A stretch of DNA of 64,000 nt from Burhinus oedicnemus (taxonomy: Eukaryota > Chordata > Aves > Charadriiformes > Burhinidae), in NCBI GenBank assembly GCA_008921705.1, contig VFFE01007127.1:193550-257549 (forward strand). Direction: 5' to 3'. The translations under genes were made by a program, and so were the position numbers. Of this stretch, positions 48,794-61,327 are shown one piece after another (position 1 is the stretch's first letter; each line of letters begins with the position of its first letter). The notes beneath the pieces were generated by a model, which worked only from the letters and a program-made list of their open reading frames with translations, was not told where the DNA came from and made no database searches.

Positions 48794-49938
48794 AAACTCA
48801 TTCTGGGGAATGGTCAAGGCATGCAAAGTTTTTCAGCTCCCAGCTGCTGGATCTCCGCACCAGATTCAGCTCAGAAGCAACGCACAGGGGTTGCAACACT
48901 CTCTTCTTTTGAACCCCAAAGCCCCACCAATAAACAAAAATATTGAATCAGGGCTATGTAAGTGCCATAAAGGCCTGGAGAAGATGAGAACTTCTGCAGG
49001 GTGGATGCAGCCAGCCCATCCTGAGCAGTGCAGACACAGGGCAGTTCGCACTGAATGGCTGGGATGACCAGGGCTCCTTCTCCAGTGCAGTCCACAAGGA
49101 CCAACCAGACAGAGGTCCATGGTAGGTTCCTTTGAAGCTACACTACTCCTATGTCCAGTAAAAGCCTCATTAGTTCAGGGCCCATAAGCATGCATATGTA
49201 TTAAACCAGGTTTTATTCACTGACTGAGAAAATCGGAGCCTAACAGAAAGCAAAAGAAAATTCACACAGCTCGCTCACATGTTTATGGGAGGCAGTACGT
49301 AATTGCTCAGAACTTCCCCAAAGTAAGACTTCAAATCCGGCAAATCCAAACCACCAAGCAGTCTGGGATCTGAAAGTCACACAAGGCTCTTTCTAGCCCT
49401 CATCCCACCACTACAGCGACAGCGTCTCCTGATCCACACTCTTTTCCTTAAAATCAGCTTTTCTCCCTCCTACATATTATTCCATATGCAGAAGCAGACA
49501 CGAAGGCTCTTTTCCTCTAGATTTGCATCCTACGGTCCCTCCTTCCTTCTCCTGCTCCTCCAAATCCTTTCTGTGCTTTGCCAACAAGGCAGTATCAGAG
49601 AGTGTCACCAAATCGGAGCCACACATGCCAGCTGGGCCACCATTGGAGACACGCTTGCGGCCATAAGGCCGTTGCCTGCTGCAGTGATCAAGAAGCTGAG
49701 TTATAAATGTCCTTTCACTAGTGGCAGCATCCACTTGGGTCTCTCCGCTCTATCCTGGTGCCAGTTTTCACAGAAATTGCACGAACTGCTTATCTTGGAG
49801 ACTCTCTCCACTGAATGAAGTCAAAATTTGCCAGCAGACCCAAAAGATATTAGGGAAAGACTGAGAGAGTGACTTCCAAAACCTCCTTAAGAAACCAAGT
49901 TAAAACATGTAAAAATGTCTTGCTGATGCTTAGGTGCA
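48794..49938. other. Unique sequence, no gene recognised
   Basis: Overlapping minus and plus frames at 48.8-49.1 kb and 49.5-49.8 kb have no domain signature. No repeat or RNA gene was seen. Confidence 0.5.
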
Positions 49939-49996
49939 CATAGAACCATAGAAACGTCTAGATTAGAAGGGACCTTTAAGATCATCGAATCCATGT
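49939..49996 (-). mobile_element. CR1 LINE 3' tail scrap
   Basis: CATAGAACCATAGAAACGTC, then TTAGAAGGGACCTTTAAGAT and CATCGAATCC, match only the last 55-60 bp of an antisense CR1, including two degraded octamers. It is an extremely short 5'-truncated insertion, or the remains of a longer one. Confidence 0.85.
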
Positions 49997-51249
49997 GAGA
50001 TTTTGGACAGGCACAAGAAACAGGTTTGTTGCATAGCGAGGAATGCTAATACAGTCAATTCATGGGGTAGAGCTGCACTTTAGAGGCCCTTTTTCAAATT
50101 TTCTCCAATCTTTTAGTCAAATTACTTCCCTAAAGAGCATCTTCAGTACCAAGGGAACTCACGTGCAGGGCTCAGGTCCGAGAGCTGGACAGAAGCACAC
50201 CTTCCTTTGACTCGTGCTCTTCATCGCTCCCAGTCAATTACTGTCCGTCCCTCCCGCCAAGACAGAGTGAAGATGGAAATGCTCCACAGGGTACGTCCCC
50301 CCATCCGCAGCAGAGACACGAGAGGCAAAACCAACACTATTGCCATGCACTCGGCGCAGTGCTGAGCCCTGCCACGCTCTGCACCACAAAACATGGGCTC
50401 CCAGGAGAGGGAAGAAGGGAGAATCAGGAGGTACGGGAAATATCTCCCATTTCGGTGAAACGGCACCACTGCTGCACTGGGCAGGCCAAGTTACCGCTAC
50501 AGAGTAGAAAAGTTGTATAAAACCCAAACAGAAGGGAATTTTTAGCCTGGGACACTTAATGCGTGGGGCCAAGTCTACTGCCCTGGTGCAAATGCATGAC
50601 TTAAATGGAATTACAGCAGGGATCAGGCACATTATTAATTCATATTCCATTTAGATTACTGTTTAAAAGTATTGTCTCAGCGCAAGCATTACAAGATGCT
50701 GTTCATTTGTTTCTCTCTGAAAGCCGCAAGAAAAAAGAGATTTGGTAATTGCAGTGCAAGCACAAAATACAATCAGTGATTTTATGAAATCTAGCCTGTC
50801 CCAAACCACAGTTTTGATATTGTTCCTAAACACCATCTGCAGATTTGCTTTATAAACAAACATTATGTTTATATTTTGTAAGAATACCGTTTCCTAATGA
50901 CAAAAGATTTTCTTTTGTTTGAGGAACTAACAAACCCAGAAACACTCTCATTCTCCTACTTTGCAGCTCATGTTTTCTGTCTAAACTTTTGGAGAAACAA
51001 ATTTAATCAAATACTCGTGGAACAAGAGAAATCACTATTGAGAAACAGATTTTAAACTGAGAGGTTCACAAAATCATAAATACTTGGAAAAGTGTATATA
51101 GGTGTCTGTCTCAGTAGAGAAAATAGGCTCCTTCAGAGGCTGAAATGTCCCATTCTCTAACACTGTGCCTGGAGGAAGCTACTTCCAAGCGTTTGGTGCT
51201 CAGGCTATCTTCATAAGCACAAATGTCGATACTCTACAACATTTCAATG

Positions 51250-51278
51250 TTAGCTAACAATTAGCTAACCTTAGCTAA
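51250..51278. promoter_or_regulatory. Three TTAGCTAA palindromes at one-turn spacing
   Basis: The 8-bp palindrome TTAGCTAA occurs at 51250-51257, 51261-51268 and 51271-51278, with start-to-start spacing of 11 and 10 bp. That puts all three on the same face of the helix. It may be a small tandem repeat or a cooperative protein-binding site. Confidence 0.35.
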
Positions 51279-54200
51279 AGTATAATGAACACGGTCCACT
51301 AACCTCTCATGCCTCTGTCTCCAAGCAGATGTTCAACAAAATAGTGTTCTGCCAGTTACCTGTTTTAAAAATGCTTTTTTGGTCTTTAAGGCTTTGTCTT
51401 TGTTCCTGTATCGCAGAAAGACCTCAATAGGAAACTTGGGTTGGCCTTTTCTTTGCCACTTGTTGCTTAATATATCCTACAAAATCACCTGTCTTGTTTC
51501 CCCTTTCGCTAAAACACTTTTAATCTTTCTTCAGACGTAAAGCTTTTTTTTTTAGCCATAGCCTAATAATTTGCCATTAACAGAGGCGCTTCAAGATGGT
51601 GTTCACAACAATAAGCTCAGGGAGAGCGCAGCCATATTTCTCAAATGCTTTGATAATACCAATTATTATTTTCCATCCTCATTTTTGCACAACCACCACC
51701 TTGTTTGCGTTCTTCAGTGATGTGCAACACTTAATGCCGAGTTGTCCAAGTCTCCCCCGCAAAGGCTTGAGCCATGATGCACCCTCCCCACCTGCAGCAC
51801 TAATGCAGCCTGCGATCTTCCACTGACCAAAGAGAATTTCAGCTTCTGCTCCATCATCTAATGGTATATCTTTAGAAATCATCTCTGCCCATAACTAAAT
51901 TTCTCTAAGAGCATCATTGTGAGAGTCCTCATCACAGATTTTTTGGAAGCTGATATAAATTCTAGCCTGCTGGCTCTCTTACTGCACAGTATATTGATTC
52001 CCTTAAAAAATTAAAAAAGGCAGAAAACCAGCATGAGTCCTGTAGTGGAAGACTTCTGGTCTTTATGTAGCTCTTTCATCCAATTTTCTGGATGCTACAC
52101 CTGTGCTGATCTATAATTCTCTATCATCACCTTGCACCTCCTGCAGACAGTTACGGTATGTGCCATATTCCAGTTCTCCTGGGGAGAAGTAGATTTCAAC
52201 AGGTTTGGGTATTTGTGTTGGCAGCCTAGCACCTACTTTAAGTGCCTCCAAGAGTCTTGACTGATTATCGCTCTGTCCCGCTGACTAATTTCTATTGAAG
52301 TTAGCATTTTGCTTAAACACTTCCTCTTCCGATGGTTCGCTGACTAACAATGCCTCCTCTTTAGTATTGACAAAGAGAAACCTGGAGGTGTAAGCATGCC
52401 TCCGTAGGGCTGAATAAAACCTGGCATCAGTGAAATTCAGAGGGGTTTTCCCCGCAAATCTTGTGATCCAGTATTCGTTTATTTTGACCTATGACATTTC
52501 ATATCAGTTTCTGGCTCAGGTGATTCATTAAACGGCAGAAGAGCAAACAATATGAATTTATTCTACAGCCCTTAAATCAAGAATTTTATGCTGAGTTGGT
52601 TCCCTCATAACGCTTCAAAAGAGTGATATTGTTGATATACCTCAATGCCAGATATATAATAAGGAATAATTCTTCTATCATCACCATCAGAAAGGACTGG
52701 TGTGTCTGCAGCAAGCTTAGCTCCCAGCTACAACCTGTTTTATTTACAGAGTGCTGCGATCATTACAATATATACGTGGGAGAAAACACGGCTGCTTTCA
52801 CTAACGCACACCCTGGGCATTTCATGGAGGAACCTGAAAGTAATTTATGAGAATAAGCTGATTCAGAGAACAGCAGAGGAAGGCCTGGATGATTTCATCT
52901 TGGACGGGTTGCAGTGTGCATCACAAAACACGCGACTGCTCCAAGTCTCGCACTGCATCTCCTTACCCACATGGCTTGGAGATGGTGAGCCCAGACTTCC
53001 AAACGCTACACACATGCAAGAGATGCATCAATATTAGAGTCGGGATAATTTTGCCATAGAGCTGCCTCCCGAAACAGCAAAGGTTTTGCACCTCAGGAGG
53101 AGGTACACTGTCATCATCACACAATCCACAGACATTTTCTGAAAATGAGGTCATTTCCATCACAGAGAGGCACATGAGACACTCATTTCCAGAAAATATA
53201 TCATGCTACACTAGGGAAAAAGAAAGAGAAGAGATCATTTGAGCTCTGACTTTATTACATCAGATTTGGAGGGGGGCGAGAAAAATCTTTCCCAATCCGT
53301 TCTGCAAAGGAGTATCCCTTGCTTTCAGACAGAAAACATGAATAACTATTACACTGAGTAATCTTGCTTACCCACCTCTGACTGAAAGGAGAGGCTGTCA
53401 ACTGCAAAGCCTATAAAGCAAAACCATAAAGCATAATAATACTTATTTCTCTGGATTTACAGAGCCCACCCAAATGTTACAATAAGGAAGGGGAAGGTAC
53501 CCATATTTTTGCAAAATGCTTGACTGCTTCAAAACTGTTGAACGACACACCACAGCAGTCAAGTGCCTGTTGGCAACATCACCCAGAGGAACCCTCCACA
53601 CCCACCGTCCCACCCATCCCAGAGAAAAGAGGTGACGATGCCCTGCAGGTCCACGAAGGCTACATCAACCAAGAGCAAGCCAAAGCCTCCTGCCTCTGTC
53701 TCCCGAGAGGAGAACTGGGTTTCTGCTTTGGTGAAGATGCTCTTTTAAGAAACAAAACCACTCCAAGGAATTTAGCTGCTTCCTTGCCTTCTCCTACAGC
53801 CCGTGCTGCAAACACCTTCCACGAGCACCAATACTCCAAAAGAGCTCCTCTGGGGACCCAGGGATCTCACAGGACAGCAGCTCTGGCTCTTCAGCAATTG
53901 TATCTGTTTCCATTGGATCACCTTCCTAAAACAGCAGGAAAGCAGCACCCAAAATAATGTTACAGGGAGGACTCATAGGTTAGGACCAGATAGAAAACAC
54001 TGACTGTTTTCAGGCTTTTTTTATGAATTACAATGATTCCATGCACTTCGGAAACACTTTGAGCACAGGTGTGGAGAGTGGGAAGCATAAAGGCACAATA
54101 TTAATTCCTATAGCATAGCTCTGATACCTTACTGTAGCAGCAGAGAAGAGTGGCTCAAGTATATACCCTATGAGGAAGAAAATACAATGTAATGTGAGTT

Positions 54201-54879
54201 CTGGCAGTGCTGAACACCCAGTTATTTGGGTTTTCCCATGACCAACCTACTTGTTCAGCATTTCCGTGATAACATCTTCACTGATCTGTAAATCCACACA
54301 CTAAGTTGGTTGACAAGGAAGGACTAAGGAAAAAGACTTAGCCACAGAAAGGAACATTACTGGGTAAAAGGTATTTACCTGCCCTTCTTATCCTCTCCCA
54401 CCTCGCACTGAAAGCATGGGGCAGATCTCTGCTGTGTCTCCTCTGGAGGCTGGGCTCCAAGCAACCTCACCAGGCTGGATTTTTGGTGTTTTTCCCATCA
54501 GCGATGCCTTTTATGAATCACCTTCATCCCATGGTAGTAAAGTCATGTAAAAAAAACAAGTCACAGGATTCTGACTTCATGTGATCCATGGGTAGGAAGA
54601 GAACATGGCCTAATGGAGAATCCTGTTCTGAGGAGGATGTATCCATAAAAGAGAACTTCAGAAACTACCCCAAGCCCTGACCAGTGTCACTCTGCAGGGG
54701 CTCCATTAGGTCACCCCTTTGCCAGTAAAAGAAAGTTGTCGGTGAAAGGCCGCTGTTATTTCAGACTCATTCCCAATGGCCCCTCTGGCTGCAGAGGACA
54801 TCTCTGTCCTTGCTGTCACCCTTCCTTCCTCCCACCCCTGTGGTACATGACGCTTATGACCTCCAGTGTCTGCTCCCTA

Positions 54880-55280
54880 CTGACAACACCAGGCAGATAA
54901 TTAGAATAAAAGGCTGAGCTGCAATAAAAAGCATTTTAAACACACACAAAAAAATAAGGCAGCTAAAGGTTCTGTGAGCGATACATCACCACCCATCTGC
55001 AATATCAGTATGTCAGCGTCTGTCTGCCACAAACATTAGTCCATAAAAACAAAGGAATAAATCAATGGACCTGTACACCCAGGCATATTATCTCAGAGCA
55101 CACTGCAGGGCTACAAAGCGCCCTCTTTATTTGCTCAGCCAGAACCATTCACTCTGCTTACAAGGCGATGTTACAGGATGAATTACCTCGCCAGCGCCTC
55201 AGTATATCACCGTATAATCCGGTACACACTATGACAGCAGTTATCAAGTAACTTGGCATCTGAGCAGTTGTCTGCCCTGG
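54880..55280. promoter_or_regulatory. Enhancer-like block (candidate conserved noncoding element)
   Basis: Several developmental-factor motifs cluster here. GATAATTAGAAT near 54896 is homeodomain-like. CCATAAA at 55041-55047 is HOX-like. AACAAAGG at 55048-55055 fits SOX/TCF. ATAAATCAAT at 55057-55066 reads TGATTTAT on the other strand, a PBX-HOX composite. There is also a MEIS/TGIF-like TGACAGCAG near 55231. No repeat signature covers the block. Motif matches this short are common by chance, so the call is weak without cross-species conservation. Confidence 0.25.
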
Positions 55281-56554
55281 TTATGGGCAATTTTCACATG
55301 TGTTTGTTTCAAAACACCCAGTCCCTCTGCCTTTTGCACCCCGCAAGCCTACAGCTTTTCCCGGCATACCTCCCACTTCAGCGTCCGCCTTGACTGCCGG
55401 CCAAGGCATGGGCGAAGTGACGCTGCATTTTTGAGACAAAGTGGTGAAGAGTTCCCTGTCTCCAGTCCCAGCACATTCTCACACCACTGGAATGGATGAA
55501 GGACCGCAGTTAGCCTCTGACCGCCGTGCACGCGTTGGGAGGGATGGTAGCAGCAATGTTTTCCACTAAAATTGTCTTTTTTAGCACTCTCTGTCACGGA
55601 AACTTCAGTACTACGTATGCAGCAAGCCTGGCCCTACAACACTGATTTTGCTCAGGTCTTCAGCAGACAAATCCAGGCTGATGTATCACATCGAGTGGAA
55701 CAAGCCCAGCTGGCCACCTCACCTTGACCCCGTTTCTCCTCTTCTTCAGGAGCCAAACCAGCTTTGGTGACCCTCTAGGGCACACAAATAATGCAGTAAG
55801 GACCCTTACCTGGCACCTCCCTCTAAAAAAAACCACAACGAAAACACCTGAAAGTGGCTGAACTACAACTGTCACGTACTTATAACAGTGAATTAAACAC
55901 GAGATGCCAAGTTTAGTGATTAACTAATTCATTGATTCAACTTTTCACGGCGCAATTTATTCTCTTTGTATTCTCGACCTCCAGCCTACAGGAGCCAAAT
56001 TGCCTGTATTTAACCAATTGCTAAAGAGCCTACTCGAAATTTTTGCAGAAAATAGCTCCAGTGTTCACCTTTCCCACCCCGGGGCTGCCCGAGACAAAAC
56101 GAAACAAAGGCTGCCGTTGTCATCTGATTTACACTGGTCCGATTCCCACCGGGCAAAAGGGAAACTGGGCCAGAACACAATCTCGACACTCGCTTCTAGT
56201 CTGTGTACACACATCCACTGAGGTCCTATTTCAGGAAAGACAGCCGAGAAGAATGAGTTTTACATAATGACGTGTGAAGGGGAGAAAAAAGGAAGCTGGA
56301 CCTGCTATAATTAGAAAGTGTTTACGCCCCCAAAGGCGGCTGCTTCGGCCCACGCATTTCATCACGAGTAGGTGCTCAGCTATATTTACCTCCTGTAAGA
56401 AATGTTTGCCTTGAGATGGGACACAGAAAACCCCACCAGGATGTGGTAAGTGAGAAGGGAAGTTCACAAGATGTGATCTCTAACTGACATCATTTTGAGG
56501 CACATCTGAAACTCAGATGCTTTTTGGGTTTTTTTATGTGCAAGTTACTACTTT

Positions 56555-56613
56555 AAAAAAAAAAAAAAAAAGAAAAAGAAAGAAAAGAAAGGCATTCTTA
56601 AGAAAAAAAAAAA
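56555..56613 (+). repeat. A-rich runs
   Basis: About 17 A residues followed by AGAAAAAGAAAGAAAAGAAA, then, after 12 mixed bases, a second run of about 11 A. No processed gene copy is visible upstream. Confidence 0.85.
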
Positions 56614-56857
56614 GCTGCATCAATAGCACGATGGCAGCTTTGGGGCAACTCTGATGTTCATTTAGCAATTAAGCCCTTCTGTACTGGACCCCAGGCCTCA
56701 TGCTGGTGTCTCGGCAGGGAGGACCTCCTGCCGGGGAGCTGCACCCATGTGCCCACCGTGGCATGGCACTGCCGGACTGGCCTGTCTCACTTGAGCCAGC
56801 CAGGTCCACCCATCACTCTCCTCCGCAGAAATATCGTGACCCCAGAGTCACCAGTCC

Positions 56858-57526
56858 GTGGGCTCCGCACAGCATTTCCCTTCACCCACGGCCACAGCCA
56901 GGCTGGGAAACACCATTAAAGTCTTTGCCAATACCGATACAAGGAGAGGTATTGGAAGAGCTGCCTGTACTAACACATCCAAGAGCTCTGGGGACAACAG
57001 AATCAGTGGTCTGCATGGGAAAGGGGACATCTCTCGCCCCATTGTTTCCCCTTTTTCTCTTTCTTCTCTTTCATTGACCTTCTGGCCTCCAGCTGACTTC
57101 CACGTTTTGTGGAGTTGGCATTCCCAGGACGGGTACCTGCGCCACGTGCCTCTGAACCCATGCAGGCACACACAGCCACCAAGGCTCGTTCCTCCACTCT
57201 TTTTACTGTGCAACCTGAACTTAGAGAGGTGTCGAGTAGGAGCTGAACCTGAGAAAACATTTTCTGAGATCTTCTGGTGGAGAAAAAAGGCCCACATGGG
57301 ACCCCACAGCCATTTGAGTGACACAAAATATCTAGCAATGACAAAGGAGAAAAAAAGGAGTCTGGGGAGCTGGGAGAGGGGAGAACATGAGCTGATTCCC
57401 AAGTTTCAGTACTCTTCATACAGAGCAGTGACTCCAAGGGGAAGAGCATCACAGTTTATCCCTGAATGGCTGGAGCAGGGATTAACAAGTGAGGTGGATC
57501 TAAAAGATCTGTCACTTATCTGGTGA
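56858..57526 (+). other. Longest open frame in the window, probably not a gene
   Basis: A 222-codon ATG-to-stop frame that overlaps two minus-strand frames of 184 and 149 codons. The predicted product has no signal peptide, membrane segment, repeat or catalytic motif that I recognise. A stretch KTFSEIFWWRKKAHMGPHS is the only patch rich in aromatic and charged residues. Splice sites, a promoter and a polyadenylation signal were not convincing. A frame this long is only mildly unusual in 64 kb of moderate GC. I list it so that it can be checked, not as a supported gene. Confidence 0.1.
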
Positions 57527-57550
57527 TAAGTGGCAGAGAAAGCACTAATT

Positions 57551-57576
57551 AAAAAAAAAAAAAAAAAAGAAAAAAA
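57551..57576 (+). repeat. A-rich run
   Basis: 18 consecutive A, then G, then further A. It follows the longest open frame by 24 bp, but no AATAAA or ATTAAA signal sits at the right distance before it, so it does not support a processed transcript. Confidence 0.85.
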
Positions 57577-59051
57577 TAGTTCTTGTTCATGTTGCTAATT
57601 TCTGAAATAAATGTCAACACCTTCTAGTACCATCTTTTCCATTTTCTGGGCAAGAATGGAGCCAACAGTGCACTGTAGCTACTGGCCTGCAGCCCCCCCC
57701 AAAGCAGCCAATGAGCCAGGCAGTGCCCACAAGTTCCCTAAAGCACCCCAAAAACTAGCTGAAGTAATTCCATGAGCACAGCCATCACCAAGGAGAGCTC
57801 ATGCACCGCAGAGCTTCCCGTTCGCTAACACAGGCTCTGCAACCATCTCCTATAGCTTTTAGCAGAAACCCAAACGCTGTAGTGCCATGTAAGAGAGGGC
57901 TGTGGGACTTGCCGCAGGGTTGGCACCAACACTGCGTGCCGCCAGGGAGAGGCTGTCTTGATCAGATCAAGCTTGGAGGTGTCTATCTTGGGCTGTCCAA
58001 TGTTGAGTTACTCCTTGTGTCCATGGGCAAGACCCTTTCCATTGGAGCTGAGTACCTACAGGCTAGATACCCAGTCTGAGCCGGTCACTCATCTGTATTC
58101 AATGACTACTTCAGGAGGAGCTAAAACACCGCTAAGAGCTCTCTAGTTCTCCCACCTGGCTATTAAGAGAACCTAAAATGATAACCTTGACTTAAACTTT
58201 TAACTTTTATATATTTACAATAGCATCACTAATCTCACCCCAGCTTTCTGTCCCTATATGCACCCAGAAAGAACAATTTAACTTGGAAGACCTATGGCCA
58301 ATCCTCAACCACCAACAGAAAATAATTGTGTAGCCTCAGATGCACAGACAAACAAAAATGAAAAAGCCCTGAAAGTTACAGTGCCTTACTTTCATTCATA
58401 ATTTGATTAAAACAAATAAGACCAGTTCTGCACAAAGACCTCTCGGTGTACCGGGGAGGAAGGCAGGTTACAGACATCAGTCTCTCTAGTCTGGTGCCTA
58501 CAATGCCAGAATGACAATCTTGGATACAAAATCCTTCTTGCAGCACCTCTGGTCCTCTCTACCTCATGCTGTTGTGTTCTCTCACATCCCCACTCAGTTT
58601 CATCCCCATAAACACCACCTTGACCCACACTGTGATCTGTAACTGTCACCTCAACATTGACTCACAGATTCCTCCAAGAACCTCTGTCCAACTACAGTGA
58701 AATCTTGTTCATCTTCTCTGTGTAACACAGCGAAGGCACAGCCTTTCTACACATCCACACAGTGACAAGTCTCATCAGCTTGATTCTCACAATCACAGCA
58801 TGCTTTTGTCCTTGACAAATGCCATCTTGTCATCCAATATTCTGCTGCTGGCCTGCCACTTCGAGCATCTCACCTTCCACCTCCTCCCTCTTTATAGCAT
58901 CAAACAAGAACTGTTTGTCTCTGTTTTCAAGGCCCTTCCCAGCACCCCCCAACCCAACCTGTCACTCCTGCATTTGCTGTTGCAAGGTCAAATTCTGTTT
59001 CATGGATTGATCTAAGGAAATCTCTGCTGGTACTGATTGGTGTTACCAAAA

Positions 59052-59071
59052 ATATATATATATATATATAT
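59052..59071. repeat. (AT)n microsatellite
   Basis: About ten AT units. Confidence 0.9.
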
Positions 59072-59885
59072 CTCTCCTTCTGCTTCTTGTAATCTGCTCC
59101 TTCGAAGGGAAGACAATGATGGAGTTCAGGCTGGACTGTCTGTGAGACATGACTTAAAAACTCAAGAGAAAAAAAAAGATAGCTCAGGCATGCTACAGTG
59201 TCAGTTATATATAGGTAGCCTTCAACAACTAAACCTTATCTTTTGATCAAGATCCTACATAGGAAATACTAAGTACCTACCACTCTCTGGAGAGATTTAG
59301 AGGTGGAGGCTATGGAGAGAAACATCAAACTCACAGTGGAAAGTTCTGTGTTTAACTACAAAGAAACACAAGCCTCTATAACACTGCAAATTGCCTTCTT
59401 CAAGAGGAAACCAAAGGCTCAGCCACAGCCTGGTTCAAGACATCTTCAAATTTCCCTCATAGCTAAAAAAACCCACATTCTGCTATTTGCCAGAGCTATA
59501 GGTTTTACCCGTGATGTCCCGATGAAAGCCAGAGCCACACAAATATTTCCACAGCTGCTCAAAATGTTTGCTGGATTATAAGGTCACATACAGGACACAT
59601 CTTCAGTTCACTCTTAGTAAAGAGCCTCTATGCTGAAAACGAAGATTGTACTAAGAATTTTTTTGGCACCAGGGGCCCTCATTTTCACTGATATTCCCCT
59701 ACCAGCACTGGTATCCAGGGTTATTTAACCTTGTCAACTCCCTTTTGATGGGTGTGAATTCTCCCTCTGGAAGGGCAGTGCTCTCCCTCCATCCCAACCT
59801 TGCTGTAAGAGATACCAGGAGTGTTTCTGATCTGACCAGAGCTTTGCCCTGGGACTGTTCCAGCATGAATCATTTAAGCACCCAA

Positions 59886-60003
59886 CCAAAAAAACAAACC
59901 AACCAACCCACCTGAAACAAAAACCAAACAAACTAACAAAAAACACCAAAAGAACTAAGAAAACAGAATCAACCAAAAAAATATATACACACACACAAAA
60001 CCA
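59886..60003 (+). repeat. A/C-rich low-complexity tract
   Basis: About 118 bp made almost only of A and C (AACC, AAAC and ACAC units) on the plus strand, ending in ATATATACACACACACAAAA. The opposite strand encodes a phenylalanine/valine-rich frame that is purely compositional. Confidence 0.8.
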
Positions 60004-61298
60004 ACGAAAAAATGCTCGTTTCTGCTGAGGAAGACCTGTTGTCCTTTCTCTCCCCTTGCACAGATCCATGCAGCTGGATCGATAAGCACGCTCTGCTCAG
60101 CAGGGCCATCCAACACCCCAAAACTGGGAAACCTGCAGAATTTCCTGCTAGTCTAAACCAACATGAAAGAAGAGCAGTGCTCTGCACTCAGGTGATGCTT
60201 GGGGCTCAGGCAAGGTTCTCAGCTAGAAAACAAGGCTCTCCAAGTGTAGGCCTCATCTCTGGACAGCAAAAATTCTCCCTCTGTGAGAGGAACTGACCTA
60301 GATCCATGATTTTGCACGGAATATGGTTTTGTAAGGTGACGACGTCACTAGGACAGTGGGATTCACCTCATTTAGGTGTGGATGCAGAACTGGCCCTGGG
60401 AGGAGTCTGGCAGGAATTACACAGCCCAGAGCCACGCAAGGGGACGGCTCCATTATGACCCTGTAGCCAGGGGTTCAAAGCAGGAATATGATTCAGGCAG
60501 TATCGAAAAAATGGATTATTCTTTATTAGCCACTTCCCCTCACTCCATGGTTTGGCTGGGGTTTCTTGTTCTTAAGCTGAGATACTTTCAGCCTTCAGGA
60601 AGCTACCATGCTGTATTTGCCCAATCTGCAAAGACAGGGTAGGTAAGCTTCCCTCCTCCCATTCCAAGCTCCCCACCACCTTATCGGGCTTGGAGAAAAT
60701 GTTGCGTGAGGCTCAATAATCCAAGAACAGAATTTTGAAGCCAAGTCAGATGCTAGCTAGTGATAGGTGGCTCGCATGAAGTCATTTGGGGGTTTTACTA
60801 TTTATCTGGAAGAAGCCAGGACCTTCGCATTTTAATTATCACCACTTTATCAAGCTTCACCTCAAGCTACCTGGAAAAACAAGTAATAGAGATGCATAAA
60901 TATTTGCTGATGAGCAGCGATGAACATCAGGAGGGGCAGAAACAGAGATAAATCAAAGCACGATCACAAAGGCTGGGCTGGCAGCACTATCGCCTCGATA
61001 TGTTGGTTTAATTTTTGGCATATGTCAAAAGTCTACGGACACGGTGCTTTCCACTCAGCCAACAAAAATCTCTGAGGCTATATTGCTTTTGTCACACCAA
61101 AGAAACCAGCATACGGGTGGAAAGAAATATTTCCCGACTCTCATTAAGAGTATCTGTTTCATAAATAAGCATCGAGCCTTGCCTAATCCAGTCTCTTTTA
61201 CATTTTCCTATAGTACAAAATTGTACAGTCACAGTTCCAAGAAGGAATGTACTCTGAAGGCTTGAAATGCTCTGTCTTCTAAATAAATAATGGAGCAC

Positions 61299-61327
61299 TT
61301 TATTTTATTTTATTTATTCTTATTTTA
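61299..61327 (+). repeat. TTTTA simple repeat
   Basis: About five imperfect TTTTA/TTTA units. Confidence 0.85.
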
